This document shows, one piece after another, positions 1 to 8,927 of a DNA stretch of 64,000 nt (position 1 is the stretch's first letter; the number at the start of each line of letters is the position of its first letter). The stretch is from Yunchengibacter salinarum (GTDB lineage Bacteria > Pseudomonadota > Alphaproteobacteria > Sphingomonadales > Kordiimonadaceae), in assembly GCF_037658235.1 (NCBI RefSeq), contig NZ_JBBJLN010000008.1, forward strand, positions 1 to 64,000. The letters run 5' to 3'. The notes beneath the pieces are model-generated. The model did no database searches, was not told the origin of the DNA, and was given only the letters and a program-made list of their open reading frames with translations. The translations under genes were made by a program, and so were the position numbers.

Positions 1-520
1 CCCTGGCCAGCCGGGGCAGCCAGTATTTGCGCTGTGCATCCGTGCCGAACTGCATCAGCAATTCGCCAGGACCCAGGGAATTGGGCACCATCACGGTCAC
101 GGCCCCCGCCACCGACCGGGTGGACAGCATCCGCACCACCTCGGAATGGGCATAGGCGGAAAAACCGAGCCCGCCATAATCCTTCGGGATGATCATGCCA
201 AAGAACCGCTTGGCCTTCATGAAGGACCAGACCTTTTTCGGCAGATCGCCCGTCTGGTTGATCTCCCACTCGTCCAGCATGGCGCACAGCTCGCGCACCG
301 GCCCTTCCACGAAGGCGCGCTCCTCCTCGCTCAAGGCGGGCGCCGGGGTATCCGCCAGGCGGCGCCAGTCCGGGTGGCCGGTGAACAGCTCCCGATCCCA
401 CCACACATCGCCCGCTTCAAGGGCTTCCCGTTCCGTGTCGGACAGACCGGGCAAAACGCCCCTGGCCCATTTGAAAATCGACCTGGTCAGCAGATCGCGG
501 CGCAAGGCTTTGAGCGGCAT
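1..520 (-). CDS. fadE: FadE-type acyl-CoA dehydrogenase, N-terminal part (3' end beyond window)
   Basis: This is the first ~173 residues of a large acyl-CoA dehydrogenase that introduces the alpha-beta double bond in beta-oxidation. The start is the ATG at 520, preceded on the minus strand by GGGGGAGAG about 5 bases upstream. The visible part follows the E. coli FadE N-terminus closely: WWDRELFTGHPDW, a PALSEEERAFVEGPVREL block, FGMIIPKDYGGLGFSAYAHS, then VPNSLGPGELL and YWLPRLARG at the edge. Those blocks belong to the helical N-terminal domain and the start of the middle domain. The catalytic glutamate, the FAD contacts and the FadE-specific C-terminal domain lie outside. The family is clear from sequence; chain-length preference cannot be judged. 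Confidence 0.9.
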   Translation of the reverse strand, partial: MPLKALRRDLLTRSIFKWARGVLPGLSDTEREALEAGDVWWDRELFTGHPDWRRLADTPAPALSEEERAFVEGPVRELCAMLDEWEINQTGDLPKKVWSFMKAKRFFGMIIPKDYGGLGFSAYAHSEVVRMLSTRSVAGAVTVMVPNSLGPGELLMQFGTDAQRKYWLPRLAR

Positions 521-698
521 GAATCTCTCCCCCAAAAAAATGCTGGTGCGGCGGCGGCAGGTGGTGCCACCCCGTTCCCTGATAAGTGGAGTCTAGCACA
601 TCGCAAAACAAGGGTCGCCCCTCTGTGCCTCCTCTCTGTGCTCCCCCTCTATGTCCCCTGGGCCACGGGCGGCGGGTCCGCTTCAGGTCAGGTCCGCT

Positions 699-1850
699 TC
701 AATCCAGCCCCAGAAAGGCTTTGATCTCGTGCTTTCGCGCGGCCACGTCGGCCCGCCCCATGGCCATCAGCTCATGGGTGAAGGCGGGCTCGAACAACAG
801 GAAACTGGCCAGTTGCCCGCCCGTGCCATGGGCGCCCAGCCCCTTGAGCAAAAGCCGGATGGTGCGCGGAATGGCATCCACATGGGCCTTGGCGATGGGG
901 CGCACATCGCTGCTTGGCTGAATCATCATCATGTCGATGGGGCGCAGGTCGGTCTCGGCGCGGGCATCGGGGCGCATGGCGCCCAGAGTGCGGTTGATCC
1001 GTTCCAGCCGCTCCATGTCGGCCTCCAGATTGTCGGAAAAGATCACGTCCAGCAGATAGCCGCCAATGTCACCGAGCCCCGGATAGGGCAGTGTCGGCCC
1101 CGTCTGGTCCACATCGTCCAGCCGGGCGTCGCGCACGCCGATCACCAGCAGCCGATCCGCCCCCAGATGAATGGCCGGGCTGAGCGGCGCGGTCAGGCGC
1201 AGCGATCCGTCGCCATAATAGAAGCCGTCCACCTTTTCAGCCGGAAACAGAAAGGGCAGGGCGGCGGACGCCATCACATGGCCGCACGTGATCTGGCGGC
1301 GCAGGCCCCGGCGCCGGGCGCGCTGCCATTCGTCCACGCTTTCCGCGGCCTCGAAAAAGGTGATCGCCCGCCCGGTGGCATAAGACGACGCGCTGATGCC
1401 GAGCGCCTGAAGATCGCCCGATTTCACCATCCGCCCAAGCGCGTCGAAATCCACATTGGTATCGAGAAATTCCGCCAGCGGGCGATTGTCCAGAAAGGAT
1501 TGGGGATTGCCCGCGCCCATGCCGCCGAACAGCATGGCCATGATCCAGCGCGCCCCCTGGGCCAGCACATGCAGGGCATCGGTGCGATACACATTATCGG
1601 CGCGCAGGTTCCGCCACAGCTCTTCAAGCCGGGCGGCGGCCCGGTGAAAATCCGCCGCCCCGGTGGCCAGCGACACCGCGTTGATGGCCCCCACCGACGT
1701 GCCGGTGATCACCGGAAAGGGGCGGTGGCCCGCCGGCACCATCTCGGCAATGGCGGCCAGCACGCCCGCCTGATAGGCGCCGCGCGCGCCGCCGCCGGGC
1801 AGCACGAGCCCCACGGTGGGGGCCTTGCCATGATCCTCTCCCTCTCTCAT
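699..1850 (-). CDS. patatin-like phospholipase family protein
   Basis: A 383-residue patatin-fold serine hydrolase. The oxyanion glycine loop GGGARG is at residues 19-24, the nucleophile elbow GTSVG at 50-54 (Ser52), and the catalytic Asp at 214 in a DGS rather than the classical DGG motif. Serine and aspartate are both present, so it should be an active acyl hydrolase of phospholipids or related lipids. The region after the dyad continues for about 170 residues, as in bacterial patatins with a C-terminal extension. No signal peptide or membrane segment is visible, so a cytosolic or peripheral location is inferred. It lies 56 bases downstream of cusA on the same strand and may share that transcript. 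No clear Shine-Dalgarno precedes 1850, so the start is the least certain point. Confidence 0.82.
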   Translation of the reverse strand: MREGEDHGKAPTVGLVLPGGGARGAYQAGVLAAIAEMVPAGHRPFPVITGTSVGAINAVSLATGAADFHRAAARLEELWRNLRADNVYRTDALHVLAQGARWIMAMLFGGMGAGNPQSFLDNRPLAEFLDTNVDFDALGRMVKSGDLQALGISASSYATGRAITFFEAAESVDEWQRARRRGLRRQITCGHVMASAALPFLFPAEKVDGFYYGDGSLRLTAPLSPAIHLGADRLLVIGVRDARLDDVDQTGPTLPYPGLGDIGGYLLDVIFSDNLEADMERLERINRTLGAMRPDARAETDLRPIDMMMIQPSSDVRPIAKAHVDAIPRTIRLLLKGLGAHGTGGQLASFLLFEPAFTHELMAMGRADVAARKHEIKAFLGLD

Positions 1851-1906
1851 GGGGTCAGTCTAGCGTGCGCCGAAAGTGATGCCAGACCAAACCCGGCAAC
1901 GCCCCT

Positions 1907-4900
1907 TCATTTTTCCGTGTCCGGGCCGCCAGCCCGGCGCGTCATGCCCATAAGGGCGGGCAGCAGGAACAGCACCAGCAGCACCCCCAGCGCGATACCC
2001 CCCACCAAAGGCGCGGCCAGGCGCTGCATCACCACGGCACCGGTGCCGCCGCCCCACATCACCGGCAGCAGACCCGCCAGAATGGTCAGGCTGGTCATCA
2101 CCAATGGCCGCAGCCGCAACAGTGCCCCGGCAACGATGGCATCCCGCGCCGTTTGGGGCGTGTTTGCCCCACCCGATTCCGCGCGGCTTTCCCGCAGGCT
2201 GTCCCGCAGATAGAAAACCATCACCACGGCGGTTTCCACCACCACGCCGAACAGCGCGATGAAGCCCACGGCCACCGCCACTGACAGCCGGTAATCCAGC
2301 AGATAGAGCAGCCAGACCCCGCCCGACAGGGACAGCGGCACGGTCAGCAGCACCAGGCCCACATCCCGCCATGTCTTGAACAGCAGATACAGGATCAGGG
2401 CAATCACCATCAGGGTGAACGGCACGATCACGCCCAGTTGCCGGGTGGCCCGGTCCAGATATTCGAACCGGCCCGCCAGGGACCAGGTGACACCCGGCGG
2501 CAGGTCCGTCTGCGACAGGGCCCGGCGCACCGCGGCCACCGTGCCGGTCAGATCGTCACCGGCGGCATCCACGAACACGGTGGTCAAAGAGCGCGCCTGC
2601 TCGGACTTGATCAGGCCCGGCCCGGTTTCCACCGCCACCTCGGCCACACTGCCAAGCCGCACATGGGCACCGCCGGGGGCGCGGAACACCAGCGCCTCCA
2701 GCGCCTGCGGCGTGTCGCGCGCGTCGGGGGCCAGCCGCAGGCGGATCGGCGTGCGCTCCAGCCCGGAAACGCTGGTGGCCACTATGCGCCCCCCCACGCC
2801 GGTGGCCACCAGCTCATGCAGGTCCGCCACCGACAGGCCATGGCGGGCAAGCGCGCGCCGGTCGGGCATCAGCGTAACATAGCGCCCGGACACGGACTTC
2901 TCCGCATAAGCCGATGCCACACCGGGCAGGCCGTCAAGCGCGCTGACCACCTGCGCGGCGGCGGCGCTGGTGCGGTCCAGGCTGTCCCCGGCCAGTTTGA
3001 CACCGATGGCGGTCTTGATACCGGTGGTCAGCATGTCGATCCGCCCCTTGATGGGCCAGACCCAGGCATTGGACAGGCCCGGCACCTTCACCGTCTCGTT
3101 CAGTTCGGCACGAATATCCATCAGGGTCATGCCGTCCCGCCACTGGTCGCGGGGCTTCAGCCGCACCACGGTCTCGATCATGGTCAGCGGCGCCGGGTCC
3201 GTGGCCGTTTCGGCCCGGCCCGCCTTGCCGTGGGCGCTGGCCACTTCGGGCACGGTCATGATCATCTTGTTGGTCTGTTGCACCAGTCGCCGGGCCTCGC
3301 CAATGGACAGGCCCGCATCCGCCGAGGGCATATACAGGAAATCCCCCTCGCGCAGGTCCGGCATGAACTCACCGCCCAGCTTCATGGCCGGATAAGCGCC
3401 GCTAAAGCCCAGCACCAGGGCAAGCGCAAGCACCGGCCACGGGTGGCGCACCGCCCAGCGAAGCGCCGGGCGATACAGCGCGATCAATCCCCGCATCAGG
3501 GGGTTGGCGCGTTCATCGCGCACCCGGCCACGCACCATATAGCCCATCAGCACCGGCACCAGCGTAACCGACAGCAGCGCCGCCGCGGCCATGGCCCAGG
3601 TCTTGGTATAGGCCAGCGGCCTGAACAGGCGGCCTTCCTGCGCTTCCAGCGCGAACACCGGCAAGAAGCTGAGCGTGATGATGACCAGCGACGCAAAGAT
3701 CGCCGGCCCCACCGCCCGGCACACCTGCGCCACCAGCGCCCAGCGCTCCCGGCCTTCGGGTGGCTTTTCCTGCGCGGCGAGGCGCCGGTGCAGGGCTTCG
3801 ATCATCACCAGCGGGCCATCCACCATGGCGCCGATGGCAATGGCGATGCCGCCCAGCGACATGATATTGGCGGTCAGCCCCTGTGCCCGCATGACCAGAA
3901 AGGCGATCAACACGCCCAGCGGCAGGGTGAGCACCACGATCAGGCTGCTGCGCCCGTGAAACAGAAAGGCGGCACACACCAGCGCCACGATCGCCAGTTC
4001 CAGCGCGATCTTGTCGGCCAGCGTCGCCACCGAACGGTCGATCAGGCCGGATCGGTCATAGGTGGTGACAAGCTCCACCCCTTCGGGCAGACCGTCGCGG
4101 ATTCGCTCAAGCGCGTCCTTCACCCTGGCGATGGTGGCGGCGGCATTGGCGCCCTTGCGCATCACCACAATGCCGCCCACCGCCTCGCCTTCACCGTTCA
4201 GGTCCGCCACGCCGCGCCGGGGGGTGGGCGCCATGCCCACATCCGCCACGTCGCCAATGGTCACCGGCACCTGATCTTCGGACAGCTTCAGCGGTGCCTG
4301 GCGCAGGTCTTCGGGCGTGGACACATAGCCGGTGGCGCGGACCATGTATTCCGCCTCCGCCAATTCCATCACCGAACCCGCCGCCTCGCCATTGGCCGCC
4401 CGCATGGCGCGGGCCAGGTCCGCCAGCGTCAGGCCATGGGCCAGCAGCGCATCCGGGTCCGCATTCACCTGAAAGGCGCGGGTCATGCCGCCAATTGTGG
4501 CCACTTCGCTGACCCCCTTCACCGCCTGAAGGTCATAGCGGATCTGCCAGTCCTGCAAGGCGGTAAGGTCATCAATGGCGCGCCTGCCGGTGCGATCCAC
4601 CAGGGCATATTGATAAACCCACCCCACGCCGCTGGCATCCGGGCCGAGCTGGGGGGTGATGCCGTCCGGCACATCGGCGGATGACAGATATTCCAGCACG
4701 CGGGAACGCGCCCAGTACAGGTCCGTTCCCTCCTCGAACAACACATACAGGAAGCTGTCCCCGAAATAGGAAAAGCCGCGCACCGTGGTGGCCCCCGGCA
4801 CCGCCATCAGCGTAGTGGCAAGGGGCCGGGTGATCTGGTCATCCACCAGGCCCGGCGCCATGCCGGGCGCCGGGGTGCGCACGATCACCTGCACATCGCT

Positions 4901-5026
4901 CAGGTCCGGCAGGGCATCCAGCGGCGTGGTGCGCACCGCCCACAGCCCGGCCAGCAGCGCCGCAACACCCGCCAGCACTACAAGGCCGCGATGGGCCAAC
5001 GACAGATCGATCAGGCGCCGGATCAT
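1907..5026 (-). CDS. cusA: CusA-type Cu(I)/Ag(I) efflux RND permease
   Basis: A 1039-residue heavy-metal RND transporter, the inner-membrane proton-driven component of a CusCBA exporter. Its three methionines M566 (YMPS), M616 (PLTM) and M665 (DMLTTG) have the same 50- and 49-residue spacing as the E. coli CusA metal-site methionines M573, M623 and M672. That points to copper/silver rather than Zn/Co/Ni. The TM4 aspartate motif GAMVDGPLVMIE is present, and two large periplasmic loops and 12 membrane segments are recognisable. The gene starts inside the last four bases of cusB (ATGA overlap), so the two are translationally coupled. Metal specificity is read from the methionine triad; transport itself is inferred from the family. 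Confidence 0.93.
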   Translation of the reverse strand: MIRRLIDLSLAHRGLVVLAGVAALLAGLWAVRTTPLDALPDLSDVQVIVRTPAPGMAPGLVDDQITRPLATTLMAVPGATTVRGFSYFGDSFLYVLFEEGTDLYWARSRVLEYLSSADVPDGITPQLGPDASGVGWVYQYALVDRTGRRAIDDLTALQDWQIRYDLQAVKGVSEVATIGGMTRAFQVNADPDALLAHGLTLADLARAMRAANGEAAGSVMELAEAEYMVRATGYVSTPEDLRQAPLKLSEDQVPVTIGDVADVGMAPTPRRGVADLNGEGEAVGGIVVMRKGANAAATIARVKDALERIRDGLPEGVELVTTYDRSGLIDRSVATLADKIALELAIVALVCAAFLFHGRSSLIVVLTLPLGVLIAFLVMRAQGLTANIMSLGGIAIAIGAMVDGPLVMIEALHRRLAAQEKPPEGRERWALVAQVCRAVGPAIFASLVIITLSFLPVFALEAQEGRLFRPLAYTKTWAMAAAALLSVTLVPVLMGYMVRGRVRDERANPLMRGLIALYRPALRWAVRHPWPVLALALVLGFSGAYPAMKLGGEFMPDLREGDFLYMPSADAGLSIGEARRLVQQTNKMIMTVPEVASAHGKAGRAETATDPAPLTMIETVVRLKPRDQWRDGMTLMDIRAELNETVKVPGLSNAWVWPIKGRIDMLTTGIKTAIGVKLAGDSLDRTSAAAAQVVSALDGLPGVASAYAEKSVSGRYVTLMPDRRALARHGLSVADLHELVATGVGGRIVATSVSGLERTPIRLRLAPDARDTPQALEALVFRAPGGAHVRLGSVAEVAVETGPGLIKSEQARSLTTVFVDAAGDDLTGTVAAVRRALSQTDLPPGVTWSLAGRFEYLDRATRQLGVIVPFTLMVIALILYLLFKTWRDVGLVLLTVPLSLSGGVWLLYLLDYRLSVAVAVGFIALFGVVVETAVVMVFYLRDSLRESRAESGGANTPQTARDAIVAGALLRLRPLVMTSLTILAGLLPVMWGGGTGAVVMQRLAAPLVGGIALGVLLVLFLLPALMGMTRRAGGPDTEK

Positions 5027-6291
5027 GGCGCCTCTCCGCCGATCATGCGCCTTTCCGCATTGCGAAAGCCGGTTTCGCTGTCCAGCAGGAACTGGCCGGA
5101 GACCACCACCCGTTCCCCGGCATTGAGCCCGGCCAGTATCTGCCGCTCGCCGTTCACCAGCGCGCCGGGGCGCACCTGGGCCGGGCGGAAGCGGTTGTCA
5201 TCCAGCGCCAGGATCACATGATCGCTGTCGCCAAGGGATATGACAGCCGCGTTCGGCACCACCACGCTTTCCTCAAGCGGCGGCAGGGTCAGGCGCACCC
5301 GGCCCACCATGCCGGGGCCCAGCCTGCCATCTTCGTTATCCAGCTCGAACCGCAGGGGCCGGGTGCGGCTGACCGGATCGAGCGTGGGGTAGATATGATC
5401 CAGCACCACCCGGCGCGCCAATGCGGGCATCTGGCGACTGTCGAACAAGGCCACCGCACCGGGCCGGGCGCGGGCGGCAATGTGGGGCGGGCTGTCCGCC
5501 ATCAGCCACAGCCGGTCGAAGCCGGTGATCTCCGCCGCCACACGATCGGCCTTCAGCGGAGCCCCTTCCCGCGCATTGAGCGTGGTGAGCGTGCCGGCGC
5601 GGGGCGCGTGCACGGTGATGCGGGCGGATGCGGTGCCGCGCCTGTCCAGTGCCGCGATCTCCCGCTCGCCAAGGCCCAGCCCCTCAAGCCGGGCGCGGGC
5701 GGCGCGGCGGGCAGCGTCTCCGCGGGTTCTTGCCTGAAGATATTCGCTCTGCGCCGCCACCATGTCAGGGGCATAGATATCGAACAGCGCCTCCCCCCGT
5801 TTCACCGGCGTGCCCAAAGCCCGCACATGCAGCGCCTCCACCCAGGCGGCGGCGCGCACGGTGATCTGTTCGCGGCGGCGTTCATCGGCCACCACCCGGC
5901 CCGGCATACGGGCTTCGGGCCGCAGGCGGGCCAGCCGCGCTTCGGCGGTGCGGATGCCGATGGACTGGGTAAGGCCGCTATCCACGCGCACCCCGCCTGA
6001 ATCGTCGGCTTCATCCGCATAGACGGGCACCAGGTCCATGCCCATGGGCGATTTGCCGGGTTTGTCGCGGCGGAAACTGCTGTCCATGGGGGCGACCCAG
6101 TACAGGATTTCCCGCTCTTTCCCGGCTTTGTCGGAAGGGCCGTCGCCCGCGCTGCCCTGCGCTTCACCCGAAGCCTGCGAAGGGGTGGACCGAGACGGGG
6201 CGGGGGCATGGTTGGCGCCGCCCAGCCACCAGCCAAGGGCAAAAACGGCGGCCAGAAGTGTCGCGGTGATCACAACGGTGCGCAGGGTCAT
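5023..6291 (-). CDS. cusB: CusB-type periplasmic adaptor (membrane fusion protein)
   Basis: A 422-residue membrane fusion protein linking the CusA permease to the outer-membrane channel. An N-terminal membrane anchor (residues ~6-24) is followed by a Cus-type heavy-metal-binding segment at ~62-90, containing LYWVAPMD and DKPGKSPMGMDLVP. That segment is closely like E. coli CusB, whose methionines bind Cu(I)/Ag(I). Barrel-sandwich, short helical hairpin and beta-barrel regions follow, with PDMVAAQSEYLQA in the hairpin. It overlaps cusC upstream by four bases (ATGA at 6288) and cusA downstream by four bases, so the three genes form one tightly coupled operon. No CusF-like chaperone is fused to it. 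Confidence 0.92.
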   Translation of the reverse strand: MTLRTVVITATLLAAVFALGWWLGGANHAPAPSRSTPSQASGEAQGSAGDGPSDKAGKEREILYWVAPMDSSFRRDKPGKSPMGMDLVPVYADEADDSGGVRVDSGLTQSIGIRTAEARLARLRPEARMPGRVVADERRREQITVRAAAWVEALHVRALGTPVKRGEALFDIYAPDMVAAQSEYLQARTRGDAARRAARARLEGLGLGEREIAALDRRGTASARITVHAPRAGTLTTLNAREGAPLKADRVAAEITGFDRLWLMADSPPHIAARARPGAVALFDSRQMPALARRVVLDHIYPTLDPVSRTRPLRFELDNEDGRLGPGMVGRVRLTLPPLEESVVVPNAAVISLGDSDHVILALDDNRFRPAQVRPGALVNGERQILAGLNAGERVVVSGQFLLDSETGFRNAERRMIGGEAP

Positions 6292-7637
6292 TGGGACTCT
6301 CCCGGATTGCTTTCCCGATGGGTCAGAAGGGGCACCGCTTCCGGCACCAGATAGGCCAGATCGGCGGCGGATCGGATCATGTCCGCCTGAAGACCACGCC
6401 AGGCCAGACGCGCCGCCACCAGGCGTCGCCGGGCGGCAAGCACCGCCTGATAGGCTTGTGTTCTGTCGCCATACGCGCTGCGGCGGCTGTCCACCAAAGC
6501 CTGGGCGCGCGCCAGTGGGCCGCTTTCAAACTGCCGCGCCCGATCGTTCAGCGAACCCAGCCGGGCATGGGCCGCCGCCAGATCGGCGGCAAGGTCACGC
6601 CGGGTGCCGTCCATGTCCAGCCGGGCGGCGGCGGCGGCGCGGCGGGCGCTGTCCAGCGCCGGTTCCTGCTTGTCACCGGTCCAGAACGGCACCGTAACGG
6701 TTAGAAGCCCGGTGGCGAAATCGGGCCGGTTGCCGGTGCGGCGGCCATAGCCCACCGTTACCCCGAAGCCGGGCTTGAAATCCTGCTGTTTCAGATGTTT
6801 GCGGGCCTGAGCGGCGGCCATATCGGCCCGATGAACACGCACCAGCGGATGCTGGTCCAGCACTGGGCGCAGGCTGGCCAGCGGCGGCGGCGCCCCGATA
6901 CGCGGCGGCTGCCGGGCGGGTGATCGTTCGCTGGCCTGCGCCACCTGCCGGGCCAGACTGGCACGGGCCACCGCGCGGTCCTGCCGGGCTTCGGCCAGTT
7001 GGTCCGCCAGCAGCGCCCGGTCCAGGCGGATTTCATCCAGCCGGGCCAGGTCCGAGGCCCGATTGGCCATGTCCGTTTGCGCCTGCTGCTCCATCTCCGC
7101 CAAAAGGGCCTGTTCCTCGCTCAGAAGCCGCGCCCGCGCGTCGGCATACCACCAGTCCGCATAGGTGCGGCGCGCCCGGCGCAGCATCATGCGATAGGCC
7201 AGGCGCGCTTCCGCGCCGTGGCCGCGGGCCTGGGCGCGGGCGCCATCCGCGCGGAAGCGGCGGCTGTCTCCACGCGGGAAAGACTGGTGCACGCTCACCC
7301 GTGTCTGGGTCATGGCTTCCCGCGAAAGGTCGAAATCATTCACCGGCGCATTGAGCACGCCAAGCTGCACGGTGGGATCGGGCAGGCCCTTTGCCGCCCG
7401 CGCCTCGGCCCGCGCGGCGGCGGCGCGGCGCCTGTGCGCTTCCAGCGCCGGGTCCGACGGATCGATCAGACCCGGCAGGTCGGAAAGCGCGAGCGGTGGC
7501 GGCCCGGACTTTTCAGGGGCCTGTCCAGACACGGCATGGTTTAAGAGCGTATTCCAGACCAGAAGGACAAGGATGAAAGAGAGCAAGCCCACGGCCCGGC
7601 AGGGGCCCAAGGGGGCAAGGCGGGATATGACAGGCAT
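6288..7637 (-). CDS. cusC: CusC/TolC-like outer-membrane efflux protein
   Basis: A 449-residue outer-membrane factor of the OEP family, the channel of the copper exporter and the first gene of the cusCBA unit. It has an N-terminal hydrophobic export segment (residues ~15-37) without a lipobox, so unlike E. coli CusC it does not look lipidated. It then has the two long, alanine- and arginine-rich coiled-coil repeats typical of TolC-like proteins, each ending in a strand pair such as PDPTVQLGVLN and GFGVTVGYGRRTG. Length is normal for the family. It is assigned to this system from the gene overlap with cusB. The upstream Cys-rich gene ends 65 bases before it and may be part of the same transcript. 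Confidence 0.87.
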   Translation of the reverse strand: MPVISRLAPLGPCRAVGLLSFILVLLVWNTLLNHAVSGQAPEKSGPPPLALSDLPGLIDPSDPALEAHRRRAAAARAEARAAKGLPDPTVQLGVLNAPVNDFDLSREAMTQTRVSVHQSFPRGDSRRFRADGARAQARGHGAEARLAYRMMLRRARRTYADWWYADARARLLSEEQALLAEMEQQAQTDMANRASDLARLDEIRLDRALLADQLAEARQDRAVARASLARQVAQASERSPARQPPRIGAPPPLASLRPVLDQHPLVRVHRADMAAAQARKHLKQQDFKPGFGVTVGYGRRTGNRPDFATGLLTVTVPFWTGDKQEPALDSARRAAAAARLDMDGTRRDLAADLAAAHARLGSLNDRARQFESGPLARAQALVDSRRSAYGDRTQAYQAVLAARRRLVAARLAWRGLQADMIRSAADLAYLVPEAVPLLTHRESNPGESQ

Positions 7638-7702
7638 GATGACATTCCGAAACGGGGAAAAGACGGGCGCCGGGCGTGCCAGCGCCGTTCACGGCCAGAA
7701 TG

Positions 7703-8209
7703 TCAGGCGTTGGGGGGCGGCAGGGGGATATCCGCGCCGGGGGCCGGAATGGCACCGCGATGGAGCGCAACCAGAGACGCGGCGGGCACCTGCTCAGGCA
7801 GGCGGGCATCCACCCGCAAGGTCATGCTGGCGGGGGAGCGCTTGCAGTCGCCGTCGCAATTGCGGCTGTCCCCGTCGCAGCAGCCCCTGTCGCAGGCCAT
7901 GTCACCCTTGGGGGATTGAGACGCGGCAGGTGGGCTGGCCGGGTTGTCCACGGGGCTTTGGTCCGTGCCCATAAGGCTGTCCAGCACGCGGCCAAGCAGG
8001 CCCGTATGGCGGGCATCCGTGCCCTGTTCTTCAGCAGAGGCGGCATGTTCCTGAGAGGGGGAGGCGTGACCGCCGCCGTTCATGGCCGGGCAGCAGGCGC
8101 CCGCCGCCGCATAGGCCGACCCCGTGGCGGCCACCATATAGGCACCCACGAGAACAGCCGCAAGCAGGCGGCGACAGTTTATGGCAGTGTCCGAACCCAT
8201 GTGGATCAT
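7703..8209 (-). CDS. small exported Cys-rich protein upstream of cusCBA, function unknown
   Basis: I do not recognise this 168-residue protein. It begins with a signal peptide (hydrophobic LLAAVLVGAYMVAATGSAYA, likely cleavage near residue 34), so the mature part is periplasmic or outer-membrane exposed. The mature part has a CC pair at 39-40, a His/Gln/Ala-rich middle, and a cysteine cluster C106, C110, C111, C118 and C122 alternating with aspartates, then a proline-rich tail. Seven cysteines in an exported protein directly ahead of a copper exporter suggest metal binding, but that is inference. The frame is open to 8308. I chose the ATG at 8209 because the longer form would overlap the repressor gene and add a non-signal N-terminus; ATG 8200 is almost as good. 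Confidence 0.6.
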   Translation of the reverse strand: MIHMGSDTAINCRRLLAAVLVGAYMVAATGSAYAAAGACCPAMNGGGHASPSQEHAASAEEQGTDARHTGLLGRVLDSLMGTDQSPVDNPASPPAASQSPKGDMACDRGCCDGDSRNCDGDCKRSPASMTLRVDARLPEQVPAASLVALHRGAIPAPGADIPLPPPNA

Positions 8210-8264
8210 GAAAGCGCAAACCCGCCCCACCGTCAAGCGCGGCGCAGTCACAAGCGCGTGTGGT

Positions 8265-8927
8265 TCAGCGGGTATGCGCCCCGGTCTCGCCCACGATGCG
8301 GGACACATGATCGCCGATCACCCCGCGCATGATATCCTTGTGGGCGTCGGTGAGCCGGCGCACGCCGAGACGGCGCAAAACGGTTTCCCGGCTGAAGAGA
8401 AAGCCCAGCCCCTGCCCGATCAGCGCATGGGCACGGATGATGTCGGTTTCGCTGTCGTCCCGTCCGTGCCGGGCCACATGGATCAGACCCGTGACCGCCC
8501 GATGCAGCGGCGCCATCACCGCATCGAACACGCGGTCAAACGCCCCGGTGGGGTGAAACTGCTCCCGCATGATGATCAGCGACCACTGGTCGGCGCGCGG
8601 ATCGCTGATCAGCGCGTCCAGCTTTTCCGTCAACAGGCGCCGCAGCAGGGCGGGGGCCTCGTGTGCGCTGACATCGCCCGCGTCCAGCCGGGCCTGCACC
8701 TGCCGGGTCAGGGCGCCCAGCTTGTCTTCCACACCGGCGGCGATGGTATCCACCACCGCTTCATACAGCCCGGTCTTGCTGCCGAAATGATAGCCCACCG
8801 CCGCCACATTGGCCCCCGCCGCCGCGGCGATCGCACGCACGGACGTGGCGCGGTAACCCTGCTCGGCGAACAGCGCCGTGCCGGCCTCGATCAGGGCCGA
8901 GCGGGTATCCGGCGCGGCGCGACTCAT
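8265..8927 (-). CDS. TetR family repressor, CecR/CerR-like (DUF1956 C-terminal domain)
   Basis: A 220-residue TetR-type regulator. The N-terminal helix-turn-helix spans about residues 8-54, with TALFAEQGYRATSVRAIAAA and a recognition helix around GANVAAVGYHFGSK. The C-terminal ligand domain resembles the CecR (YbiH) group: REQFHPTGAFDRVFDAVMAPLH, then a hydrophobic dimer helix. It starts inside the last codon of the RND permease gene (8924-8927 overlap), so it is co-transcribed with the pump it probably controls. An inverted repeat of TetR type lies on the promoter at the head of that operon (13359-13374), consistent with autorepression. The inducing compound cannot be read from sequence. Confidence 0.85.
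   Translation of the reverse strand: MSRAAPDTRSALIEAGTALFAEQGYRATSVRAIAAAAGANVAAVGYHFGSKTGLYEAVVDTIAAGVEDKLGALTRQVQARLDAGDVSAHEAPALLRRLLTEKLDALISDPRADQWSLIIMREQFHPTGAFDRVFDAVMAPLHRAVTGLIHVARHGRDDSETDIIRAHALIGQGLGFLFSRETVLRRLGVRRLTDAHKDIMRGVIGDHVSRIVGETGAHTR

Noticed and set aside
2438..4684. 748-codon plus-strand frame opposite cusA
   Set aside because: Antisense shadow of a well-conserved RND gene; His/Gln/Gly-rich without recognisable domains.
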